From Viscum album (taxonomy: Eukaryota; Streptophyta; Magnoliopsida; Santalales; Viscaceae), in the NCBI GenBank assembly GCA_963277665.1, contig OY728123.1, positions 628,368,915 to 628,432,914 of the forward strand: a DNA stretch of 64,000 bases, in the 5' to 3' direction. The position numbers were made by a program, and so were the translations under genes. The notes under the pieces are model-generated. The model was not told where the DNA came from, ran no database searches, and saw only the letters and a list, made by a program, of their open reading frames with translations. Numbering within the stretch: the first letter of the stretch is position 1; each line of letters starts with the position of its first letter. This document shows, one piece after another, positions 1 through 9,168 of the stretch.

Positions 1-121
1 TTGTGGAATTATAGATAAAAGATTAGGAATATTCGGGTCTTAGTAGTGAGCTCGTTCATTGGAGTTCCAATCCCATGTGTCAGGGAAAATCCTAGTACAT
101 TGGGTGTGATTGGTGTCATAA
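1..121 (+). repeat. Possible tail of element A 5' LTR plus primer-binding site
   Basis: Bases 30-97 align loosely with the end of the 3' LTR at about 24500-24569: both have a TGAG..TCAT-like stretch, a CAG and then a CCTAG just before a terminal TACA. About 14 bases later, TGGTGTCATA at 111-120 is two mismatches from the start of the initiator tRNA-Met complement TGGTATCAGA. This would put the LTR/internal junction near 97-105. The alignment is weak and made by eye. Confidence 0.3.
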
Positions 122-850
122 CTATTTTCTGTTACAGTAGTATATTATTTCACCTTGGCTGATGAACTTGTGGTGTAATGTGATTATCGTTTCTAAGAAT
201 TTTTTTAGTATTCATTCATGGATAATAATGGAATGAGAGTTGATTATACATGTATCATTCTAAGAAATCAGTATTATTGTAACATGCATCAATTTAGGAA
301 GGAATGAGGTAATGGGTTATTGGTATGTTGTGGAACTTGAACTATTTTCCATGTTTGTGAGATTAAAAAGAAAAATGGGGCCTAAAATTTGTTAATAAAG
401 ATTGAAATATGATTTTAAATGATAATAAGTATGTGTCTAAATAAGAAACATCATTATGAAAGTGTTCTTACACTTATTAATAAAAATCTTGCAGTAGGAT
501 GGTTACGCTTAAAGATAGAACCTCGGTTTCACGGTGTGGAAAGAGGCGGGGGAGAAATTTTGTGACCTATTATGATTATTGTTATTATGTAAATGTTTTA
601 AAATTGGGTTATGAAACCTAAGATGGGTGTTTTTCATTGTTGACACTATGCATACTTGATGCTCATTGAGGGGATGACTGAAGGGCATGGCTAGGAATCG
701 TCTTCCAGTCAGGGAAATTAAGGCACTGACGGTGAAAGATGAAGACAAATGGGATAAGTTCTGGTAGGAATTATCTATCTTCATAAAATTAATGCAATGA
801 GGCCTAGGGTGGGTTGTGAAATGAATGTCTGAGTTGAAAATGCTGATTCA
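122..850 (+). other. Leader and gag N-terminal remnant of element A
   Basis: This stretch lies between the possible primer-binding site and the first recognisable gag residues. No frame stays open for more than about 90 codons. The 91-codon antisense frame at 509-784 shows no family signature. The stretch is most simply the untranslated leader and decayed gag N-terminus. Confidence 0.45.
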
Positions 851-851
851 G

Positions 852-1640
852 TTGTAGCACCATCCATATTTTACTAGAGAGGGTGGACTTGAGGGAGTTG
901 AATTCTGGGTTGAGTCTATAAAGAAAACCCATGACAATTTGGAGACTATGGATAACAGGAGGGTTAAGCTGGATGCTTATAAGCTATGGTGATTAGTGAT
1001 GGGATGGTTGTACATTCAGGTGCGATCTCTACAAACTGACATTATTTTTTGCAATGACTTCCAGAAGAGGATATTGGATCACTACAATACAGATATGTTG
1101 AGATAAGTGAAATTTTAAGAGTTATTACAAATTACTCAAGGGAGAATGTCTATGATAGATAATGATAGGCACTACGTAGATCTTCCACACTTTTCTCCTA
1201 CATTATACAGAGACGATGCTGCTATGGTAAAATGATTTCAATATGGACATAAGTGTGATATTAGGTCACAAGTCAGTATTTTTTTGATTAAATATTTTTC
1301 TAAAGATATGGACTCAAATCTAATAGATTAAAGGAACATAATAAAGGCTTCTACTTATAGACAGGTAGTTTTTTTGATAATCATAAGGTTGGACTTACAA
1401 AAGTAGGAAGCGTCATTGTGATAAACATAGTCAGGGTTGTGGAAAACAAAGTACACATATAAGAGGTTTTGTTGGATAGGACCTTACTATGGTGATTTAT
1501 CATCAGTCTTAAGGAATGATGGGACCCCTAGAGAAGTTTTACTAGTCATAGAGACAGACTGTTTCTTAGGGAGCAGATGGGCAGAGTCAAGGTGTGGTAA
1601 GGAGGTCTTCAATATAATATTTGTTAGACATAAATTGTTC
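852..1640 (+). pseudogene. gag remnant of element A
   Basis: From about 861 one frame stays open for over 40 codons and reads like the plant gypsy capsid core: a PYF start, a G-rich turn, then a W..SIKK..DNLE..D..RVKLDAYKLW pattern. This matches the usual W-x-I-x-x-F-x-x-L and V-x-L-A-x-x-x-L spacing. A TGA follows at about 991. Further down, around 1040-1230 in other frames, the downstream capsid pattern can be followed (FQKRILDHY, a QGRMS-like stretch, a PHFSPTL-like stretch). A GCGKQ/RCGKE-like stretch near 1430-1600 may be a ruined zinc knuckle. The frame changes and in-frame stops make this a pseudogene. Confidence 0.72.
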
Positions 1641-1799
1641 CACTATCTAAGGTGGTAGAGTTATTGGATGTGGTTCTATAGGGATAAGGAACCCTTATCA
1701 ACAGAGTGGTTCTATTCATGGTAGTCAAAAATCATCACAAGTAAGTGGGGAAGGACAGTAACAAGGAGTGCAGCCATCACATATGGAGAGAGATTGGTT

Positions 1800-2165
1800 G
1801 ATCCATCAACATTGAGAGGTACTATTCTAGTATCATATACTTTAGCTAGTGAATTATTTGATACTGGTTCCTCTCATTAATTTATATCTGCAAAACTTTT
1901 CAATGGTTTCATCCCGTAGGTGGATTTATTGAGTTGAGTATTGACTATCGATACACCATTCAGATCAAGTTCTAGAGACATCTGTATATGAAAGGGATGT
2001 TCACTAGAGATCTGGGAATATCTCTTTCTATGGGATCTCTATATTCTCAATATGATAGGCATTGACCTAATTTTGGGTATTGACTGGATAATCACATATC
2101 GAGCCCACATAGACTTTTAGCGTAGGAGAGTTATGTTTACATATCCTAAGGGTGACCTTTATATT
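1800..2165 (+). pseudogene. Aspartic protease remnant of element A
   Basis: The frame through 1818-1905 reads ..LVSYTLASELFDTGSSH, a stop, then FISAK. This is the retroviral-type protease active site; the DTG starts at 1860. About 70 codons later, around 2060-2140, comes the typical ILGIDWI..YRAHIDF pattern that closes plant gypsy proteases. The catalytic triplet is intact, but the adjacent TAA and at least one other stop inactivate it. It lies between gag and reverse transcriptase, as expected for gypsy pol. Confidence 0.8.
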
Positions 2166-2264
2166 CACCATGGAGAGTGAGATATTTAGCTGGGATGAGA
2201 AGGGCCAATTACTCAACTACTAGGAGTGCTCATATCCAACGTTTGTAGTCTATTTTCAAACTAT

Positions 2265-2791
2265 GGTGGTGTTATGAAATATTTCCTTCCACCAGTAGTG
2301 GAATTGTCTCAGGATGTCTTTCCTGATGACTTCATAGGATACCACATGAGAGAGGTGTGTAATCAACTATTGTGATTATTCTAGAGTTGATGCTAATATC
2401 TGTTCCACCATATAGAATGGAACTCACTGGGCATCAAGAACTTAAGAATTAGTTGGGGGAATTGTAGGATGTGTTATTTACCCATCCATGTATGTTTATT
2501 TTTGCATCACTAATATTGTTCGCAAATAACGCATATAGGAGTTTATGTGTGTGAATCGATTACTAGAAGTTGAAAAAAATTACTTTGAAGAACTGTTATC
2601 CTCTTCCATGTATCAATGATCAATTTTACTAGTTTAATGGATATTGTGTGTTATTCATGATCAAATTAAGACCATAGTATCATCATTTGAAAGTTCAGTC
2701 TTCTGATATACCCAGGACTGCTTTAAAGAGAATGTACTGCCATTATGAGTTTTTCAAAATTTCAATCTTGTTGACAAATACACTTATTGTG
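2265..2791 (+). pseudogene. Reverse transcriptase remnant of element A, left part
   Basis: Motifs follow the usual order: a VELSQDVFPDDF start, a PYRMEL-G-QELK stretch, then RICVN-RLLEV with a frame change. Next come an NCYPLPCIND-like stretch and an IPRTALKRMYCHYEFF block, corresponding to the TAFRTRYGHYEF motif of gypsy RT. The frame then reads into TNTLIV and stops at the array B boundary at 2791. It resumes at 19769 with FMDLM, so the two halves are one gene. Several frameshifts are present. Confidence 0.85.
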
Positions 2792-2840
2792 TGTAACAGC
2801 CCGAGATTTTATGAAAAATGTTCCTTTTAATTTTTGTCTT

Positions 2841-2947
2841 GTGTTGTACGCTACACCAAAAGGAGCTTGCACAACACACAATCCTTGACTTGCCTTGCAT
2901 TACACGCAATCGCGACCTTCCTCGATAGCGTGTGTTGTACGCAACAC
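2841..2947 (+). other. Paired small dyads at the LTR start
   Basis: Two near-identical dyads lie close to the LTR edge: GTGTTGTACGCTACAC at 2841-2856 and GTGTTGTACGCAACAC at 2932-2947. The second is a perfect 6-bp stem around TACG; the first has one mismatch. Both recur in LTRs 2 and 3. Decayed forms are seen on the minus strand near 29750, 37490 and 51145-51215, so they belong to the family. Function unknown. Confidence 0.6.
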
Positions 2948-4628
2948 CAAGTTTCGCTAAACAACGATATGCTATTAAGATATTATTAAAACTAGCTGTT
3001 GTGAATAGTAATAACCACTTTTTGAAATTTTGTAAATTTTATTTTTAAAAATGGACTTCATTTATGGATTCGGAGTATCGAATTTAGCCTAAGGTGAAAT
3101 TTTGGTACTTTTCGGATAACTTTCATATTCTGATGAATAGTGAAAATTACTAAATTATAATTAAAAACAATTTTTTTAATCGAAATAATTAATAGTGATA
3201 AATCATTATTTTGATTGGTTTTAAATTATATTTAGAATATATTTTTACAATTTAATACAATGTTGGTCATTGGATGTAATTTCACATTTAAACCAGACAT
3301 AATCAAGTGTCAATCTTTTGATAGATATTGTTTCTTAAAAACACGCTATTTGTTTTAAAAGCGGGATTTAATTATAAAATTAATTAATTCAATTTCTATG
3401 TTATGAATTTGGTAAAATAGACTTCATTTTTGAATTCGGAATATGAAATATAGCTTGGGATGGAATTTTGGCATTGTTCTGAAAAACATCAATTTTTGAT
3501 GAATAGTGAAACCACTAAGTGGTAGGTTAAAAACTGAATTTTGCATAAAACATAATTTTATCGCTTCTGTGAATAGAATTTCGAAAATCCGAGAGACACG
3601 GTTAATATCAAGGACTAAAATGTGGTTCAATGAGATGAAAATAATTTTTGGTGAATAGTAACTTTTTACTTTTTTTAACCACGGTTAATAGTAAATAGGG
3701 TAACTAAGGGTAAATATGATATTACTATTACCCTAACACATCTCCTAATCCTATTGGACAAGTGTATTTCGACCAAAAACAAACTTAGGAATAAAATATG
3801 ACCATTTAGGCCCACTTGGGTTAGATTAGGACATTTATTATTAATTTATTTAAAGAAGGGTTAAAAGAGTTAAAATCAGAGTTTATTTACTAAAACATTT
3901 TTAATATGGGGTTATACATAAGATAAATTCGATTGTAAATATTCATTAGAAAGATAAAACGATTTACTACATGATGGTATTTTATTTGTAATTTTTAGAC
4001 ATCAAATAAAGTAATTTATTTATGACACAAAGATGATGCAGTAATTATCTTGTTAATCAAATATTGAGATAATTGATGTTATAAACACCAAAATAAATGT
4101 AATTTGAGACTTTTTATGAATTAAACTAATTTTCTAGGTCCCTATGCTATATTAGTGTTGATTTAAGCAACTTGGTTCGAACATATAATTCTGTTATGAC
4201 TTTCAAAAAAATCATATATCAAATAGTGTCAAAATTGACACAAAATAGTTTTTAAATCAAATATTATATTATTAATTGTTATTGTATTCCTAAAAATCTA
4301 AGGTTCTGCCAAATGACTTAGATAAGGATATATATATTAATAATAAATAATTTGGGGTTCGTTTGGCATGTTATAGTAAGTGTATTAACCATATAGTGAA
4401 AGAAAACAAAAAGACATGGTAAAAGTTAAATTATTTAACTTAGAGTTAAATCTAATTGATAAGGTTAAAATAATATCCTAAACTTGTCTAAATTCTATTG
4501 GTTGATAGTATTTCGACCCATCCCCACTTTAGCTTCTAAATAAGACCCTTTGGAACCATTTTAAACCGATTTTGACTTTAATATAAAATAATATTTTGAG
4601 ATATTCCTAAGGTGCCCCTCTCCTCCCC

Positions 4629-4635
4629 TATAAAA
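4629..4635 (+). promoter_or_regulatory. TATA box of LTR 1
   Basis: TATAAAA lies within CCCCTATAAAAGGACACC and is followed by a C/T-rich tract, the usual look of a plant Pol II start region. It would place the U3/R border near 4660. The same box is at 11006-11012 in LTR 2 and 17388-17394 in LTR 3. Confidence 0.8.
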
Positions 4636-4805
4636 GGACACCTCCTCCCCCTCCTCCTCACACCAATTTGAGCACTCAAGCTCGGCCAACCCCTGCCAAA
4701 ATCTCTTCTCCACTTCCCTAGCAACATCCTAGAGGTTCTGGTCTTCCTAAAAGACCAATTCTAGTGCCCTAAGAGGAGGTCTCAAAGAGGCACTTCAAAG
4801 AAGAG

Positions 4806-6799
4806 GTAATTACCGTTACCAATTCTTTCATCTTTATTTCTTCTTCCACTTCTTCTTCTTAGGTTGTTTCATTATGAAGTAATAACATCAGTATCACTCA
4901 TATACTTATATGTTATTATAAGTATGAAACAACCCTATTTCACCATCTATCCATCCTACGGAAAAAGAAATCACCGCGCGTGCGTACGTACGGAATACCG
5001 TCTCCACGCCGTGGTGTAATCTATTTTCCACCACCACCTTACATGGATGGGTATAATGGTGTAAAGAATAACTATAAATAGTTATTACAACATCATATTG
5101 ATTCTGATATATTGTATAATCCACTCCAATTCAATTCAATATTTATAGAAATGATATCATCGCTCGTGCGTACGTACGGACTACCGTCTCCACGACGCGA
5201 TGAGATTCATTCTCCATGTTAACCATTTAAGAATGATTATAATGTATATATAATAAATAATAATGAAATATATGACATTATAAAGCTACTGGATTTATGT
5301 ATATATATACATATGTATGTCATCTACTTACTTCCATTTCAAGACAATAAGGAAAGAAAAACAGCGTTCATGCGTACGTACGGACTACCGTCTCCATGAA
5401 CGGTGTTTTTCATTTTATTTATCTATCTATTATATATATATATACTAAATATATATGATATATAAATCATATTTTATATTCTGGAAGTAAGTAAATCATG
5501 ATATAAGTAATAATGATGTCAAGAACAACAAGTCAAAACACCTACGATAAATGAAACGATTTTACCCAAAACGCTTCTTTAACATGGAATTTACAAAAGA
5601 ACGGGTAATATAATGTCATAAGTGAACCATATATGATATCATAACAATGAATATGATTCATTAATAAGTCAATGACATTATTTAAATCATTATACAGGAG
5701 GTTCGGACACATACGAAGCAAATTGGACCTAAGGTAAGGGAAAATACCACAATCTCATTTTTATCCGAGATTGTTTATTCGTAAGTATTTACTGGGGTGT
5801 ATTTTATCATCCACATCCATGTTACCTCAATATGTAATATTGTTTCCATCCACTTACAATAGTTTAAATCCAATTTTACCCTTCGGTGAGTTTTTAGTAA
5901 AGAATAAGAAAGGAATCTTTTGTCGTTTTTCGTACGAGGTACTTTTTGACTTTTCCGACAAAAGTACGAAGAATGTTTTTTTAACTTATACGGCATGAAT
6001 GGATTTTTAAAACACTATTTCCAAGAAGCTTCCTTTAAAAGTTTTCAAGTTTATTTTTAATCAAATTCTTTTATTTTAAAGTTGTATGACATGTTATGAA
6101 AGGAAAAATGTTTTTGAAAAGAAAGGATATTTTCCTCAAGAATGGAGTTCAAGTGTTTTATCAAAATTATTTTCCATCTAAGATAATAAAGGGTTCTGAT
6201 TTTATCCCTATTATTACATTGATTTTATCATGTTGTGATGGAATTATTTTTATGAATTCCTTTATGTTATATGAATTTATTTATGATGTCATGATGCTTC
6301 AAGAATCCCATTTTTGTTACATGTGTTATGTGATGATGTATGTTTTATGATTATGTGGCACACATAAGAAAGGATTCATTATAAGATGGGTGGGACCTAT
6401 ATCTCCCTCCAATGCATTGGGTAAAGATTTTATATCTCATGAGATAGACAGGGCCGGAACGGTAGGTTATACCGGTTCAGTGAAACAGGACTGAAACGAG
6501 GGTTACTCGATTCAGAAAGGGACTTTGTCCACTAAGATAGTCTTGGCAATGAGTCATGACTAACAAGAAATGATTTTCCATGATTATGTGTGCATGCCAC
6601 AAAGTTTCAAGTTTCATGTTATGATTATGGGGATATCATTTTCACTTCTATGATTTATTCCATGTTATGATATTATGAGCTCTTTTGCAGGTTAAGATTT
6701 CCAAAGGCTATGTTCTTATGTATATGATGTGATTGATATTTCTATTGTTTACCCTTACTGAGCATTTGAGCTCACCCTTTTATGTTTTCTTTTCCCCAG
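4806..6799 (+). other. Candidate leader intron inside LTR 1
   Basis: A pyrimidine-rich leader (about 4640-4800) ends in GAAGAG|GTAATTACC, a good plant splice donor (GT at 4806-4807). Two good acceptors follow: TCTTTTGCAG|GTTAAG ending at 6690, and TTTTCTTTTCCCCAG|GATATA ending at 6799. Removal would take out most of the AT-rich part of the LTR, including the hairpin modules. Equivalent sites are at 11183 with 13072/13181 in LTR 2, and 17565 with 19456/19565 in LTR 3. This is inferred from signals only; no transcript evidence is available. Confidence 0.45.
4972..5407 (+). other. Three hairpin modules of LTR 1
   Basis: Modules lie at 4972-5016, 5158-5202 and 5360-5407. All share a centre CGTACGTACGGA[C/A]TACCGTCTC, which itself holds an ACGG/CCGT mini-stem. 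The flanking arms differ but pair in each case. Module 1 has CACC/GGTG and GCGTG/CACGC. Module 2 has CATCGC/GCGATG and TCGTG/CACGA with one bulged base. Module 3 pairs AACAGCGTTCATG with CATGAACGGTGTT apart from one mismatch. They are GC-rich islands in a very AT-rich LTR, spaced about 185-205 bp apart. Confidence 0.85.
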
Positions 6800-7004
6800 G
6801 ATATAAAGATAGGTTTTTAGGTAAAAAAGGGGAAGATCTTTATGGGAGATATTGAAGATCTTTCACCACGATTAGAAGATTACGTTCCGAGTTTCCAAAG
6901 ACACTAAACTATTACGATCCTTGTGTGTGTGTTTTTGTTATGTACTAAGTATTCCGCAAAAGTAATGTAATGTCCATGTACGATAAGCTTCGGGTCTCTA
7001 CAGT

Positions 7005-7015
7005 TGGTATCAGAG
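7005..7015 (+). other. Primer-binding site, internal region 1
   Basis: TGGTATCAGAG complements the 3' end of plant initiator tRNA-Met. It begins two bases after the LTR end and fixes the LTR border and element orientation. Confidence 0.92.
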
Positions 7016-7244
7016 GAAAGGTTTAGTCAACCTTTGGAAAGTAGGATGCGAAAACGTTAGTGAGATCCCTAGAGATATTTCTAAGGTATGTCTAGGGATG
7101 CCCCTAAGGATAAGTATACGTATAGGATATAGTCCTAGAACTATGGTAACGATATTAGGTTAAACCAAAGATGATAGATATTTAAGTTACTCCCCCTTTA
7201 TTATGATTTTTGCATCTAACACTATTCAGTTTGGGTTTTAGAAA

Positions 7245-7778
7245 ATGGCTGGAAACTAGATGATTCACAATAATGGAGGATATGATGGACAATGGAATGA
7301 TATTCTTCATGAGCAACCAAATGAAATGGGATTTGTATGTCCAAACATCATTATTATGCCAAATAAGCAATCTCACAACATGATCAATAAAGTAAAATTT
7401 GGTATGTTTCCTGACTCGACTAATAAGAGAAAGATGGAGTTCCATGATGATCATAGAGGAATGAAAGTTCAATTTCCCCTATGTAAATCATGTGGGAAGA
7501 GGCATCAAGGAGAATGTTTCAAGGGAACTGGAAGATGCTTTGGGTGTGGAAAAGAAGGACACAAAGCAAGTAAGTGCAAGGGAAAAGGGTCGGTTAACAC
7601 CATGGATGAGGATAATGGTATTGCTACGACATAAAAAATGGTTAAGTGTTTTAAATGTGGAATGTATGGGCATTATGCAAACAAATTCCCTAAGGGAAAG
7701 ACTCGTGAAGAGAATCAGTATGGTCATATGGGTAGTATTTATGTGGATGATGATGAAGAGACTACAAATGATATGTGA
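7245..7778 (+). pseudogene. Truncated gag, internal region 1
   Basis: One frame runs from ATG at 7245 (MAGN then TAG), through a 124-codon open stretch from 7260 to a TAA at 7632-7634, and on to a TGA at 7776-7778. Residues 75-107 of the open stretch hold CKSCGKRHQGEC followed by CFGCGKEGHKASKC, a perfect CX2CX4HX4C zinc knuckle. After the TAA, CFKCGMYGHYANKF is a third knuckle with its last Cys lost. Only about 80 codons precede the zinc knuckles, so the capsid core of a normal gypsy gag is missing. The TAG and TAA are each one C-to-T change from Gln codons, and both are shared with internal region 2. No protease or polymerase follows. Confidence 0.85.
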
Positions 7779-8382
7779 GATGAAAGAATTTTTGAAGCTC
7801 GGTCAATGGTTTGAGAATGTAGTGGAATGATTACATGTTTATCATGTGTAATTTTGGAATAAAGAGACATCTATGGATTGTTGCACTGTTGTCTTTCCTT
7901 GTGTTTTGAAAGTGTATGATTAATGTTACCAGTATCCATGAAAGGTTATTCAGATATTTTTGGAATGTAGATGATATGCGCATAATGAAGGGATAAGGAG
8001 AAAATGAAATGTTTAACAGTATTCATGAGCTCATGATTGATATAAGGACTAAGTGATATCATGGTTTGAGTATATAGAATTTTGAGGATTTTGGTATGTG
8101 GAAAGTGTTAACTTTTAACTACACTCATGTTTTCACTAAGGTATTCAAGAGAATACACGATTAAGGACTTTGAATGTTTGGAATGTGACCAACAAGACAT
8201 ATCTTATGATATGTGGGGATCAACGACAGTATTAAATCTCTGGTAATCGATGTCACTATATTATGAGAGTGGACTGTAGTATTATGTATAAGCCTAAAGA
8301 TTAGACTGGATTATGTTGGACATAAGTTAGTATTGTTTAAGGATAGAAGATGGGATGTTATAGTAACGTAGTTTTAGAAAAA
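7779..8382 (+). other. Non-coding part of internal region 1
   Basis: No frame shows a family signature. The stretch follows the gag stop and precedes the SINE-like unit. It is repeated almost unchanged at 14161-14764. It sits where protease and polymerase would be in a complete element. Confidence 0.6.
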
Positions 8383-8498
8383 GGGACAACCTGCAGGACG
8401 GGCGACAGCCCATCGCTTCGGACAAGGCTGTAGGAATCGAACCCACAACCGAAGTGCGACTGGCCTTTATCGCCTACCACTGGCCTACAGGAAGTCCC
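8383..8498 (-). mobile_element. tRNA-derived SINE-like unit, antisense, in internal region 1
   Basis: On the minus strand a Pol III promoter can be read: A-box-like TAGGCCAGTGG (8477-8487) and a perfect B box GGTTCGATTCC (8433-8443), 33 bases apart, as in tRNAs and tRNA-derived SINEs. The B box sits in TGTGGGTTCGATTCCTACA as in a T-arm. The unit is bounded by GGGAC/GTCCC and is much more GC-rich than its surroundings. A hairpin-forming GGGCTGTCGCCC follows the B box. Target duplications are not clear. It could instead be a tRNA pseudogene captured by the element. Confidence 0.68.
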
Positions 8499-9153
8499 TG
8501 TTTAGTAGAAACTAGTTTTTTTATATTAAGCAGTATGATATATGAAGTATAAGTCCATTTTAGGAACCATATATGATTAATCTCACTATAGATCGATTTA
8601 TGCATATAATTTTTGCTAACCTTTTGTTTGAGACAGATGGAATGACCCGTCATTCAATCACATGATCTGCTAACACTTCACGAATAACAAATTCAACTTC
8701 ATTTATTTAAGAGATGAAGTGGAAATTGTTCAAGGCACGAACAACAGTGAGATTGTACCAAAATAAAGTAAGTATTTATTCTAATTCAAATTTTCAACTT
8801 TAGGGGAAATGATCTTGAAAACCAAAAATGTTGTCCTAGTGATCTTATACCTGATGAATCAGATGGTACCTTATATCATCACAAATCTATGGATTTGTGA
8901 TTACTGGCTTTTCCATAGCCATGTTCTCTACCACTCTCCATCAGAACATGATGGTTAGATTTCTCTTCCATATCCATATTTTCACCTATGTGGAAACCCA
9001 GTGATTAGTTTATTTGGGTAATCGTTACATTTCATACTTTAGTTTTTAAAGCCAAGTTTTGGTATTCCTTTTTACGATGTGGGTTTCTATTAAAGAAACT
9101 TTCGAATAGTAAACCATTTATAACCCCGACGAATTTCGAGGGCGAAATTCATT
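8499..9153 (+). other. 3' non-coding part of internal region 1
   Basis: Untranslated region between the SINE-like unit and the polypurine tract. Near its end, GAATTTCGAGGGCGAAATTC (9131-9150) is the signature seen just before the polypurine tract in many plant Tekay/Del elements. No gene is seen. Confidence 0.6.
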
Positions 9154-9168
9154 TTAAGGGGGGTAGAA
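9154..9168 (+). other. Polypurine tract, internal region 1
   Basis: TTAAGGGGGGTAGAA lies directly before the TG start of LTR 2. This is the plus-strand primer site and fixes the LTR 2 border. Confidence 0.85.

Larger units (their letters stand above)
2792..7002 (+). repeat. Array B LTR 1 (4211 bp)
   Basis: Starts TGTAACAGCCCG and ends TCTCTACA directly before the primer-binding site. It contains a TATA box at 4629, a pyrimidine-rich leader, a candidate splice donor at 4806, three GC-rich hairpin modules at 4972-5407, an AT microsatellite near 5430 and two candidate splice acceptors at 6690 and 6799. By eye I counted about 45-50 differences from LTR 2, roughly 1.1%. Confidence 0.95.

Noticed and set aside
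4972..5407. CRISPR-like or satellite array
   Set aside because: There are only three units, spaced about 200 bp apart with unrelated AT-rich sequence between them, in a plant LTR retrotransposon.
5771..5998. 73-75-codon frames on both strands in the LTRs
   Set aside because: They lie in the LTR, overlap each other on opposite strands, and change length between LTR copies; no protein features.
7182..7472. 96-codon antisense open frame, repeated at 13564-13854
   Set aside because: It is the reverse strand of the gag fragment, has no family signature, and is repeated only because the internal region is duplicated.
8383..8498. Functional tRNA gene
   Set aside because: The boxes match a tRNA promoter, but I could not fold a complete cloverleaf with a usable anticodon arm and acceptor stem.
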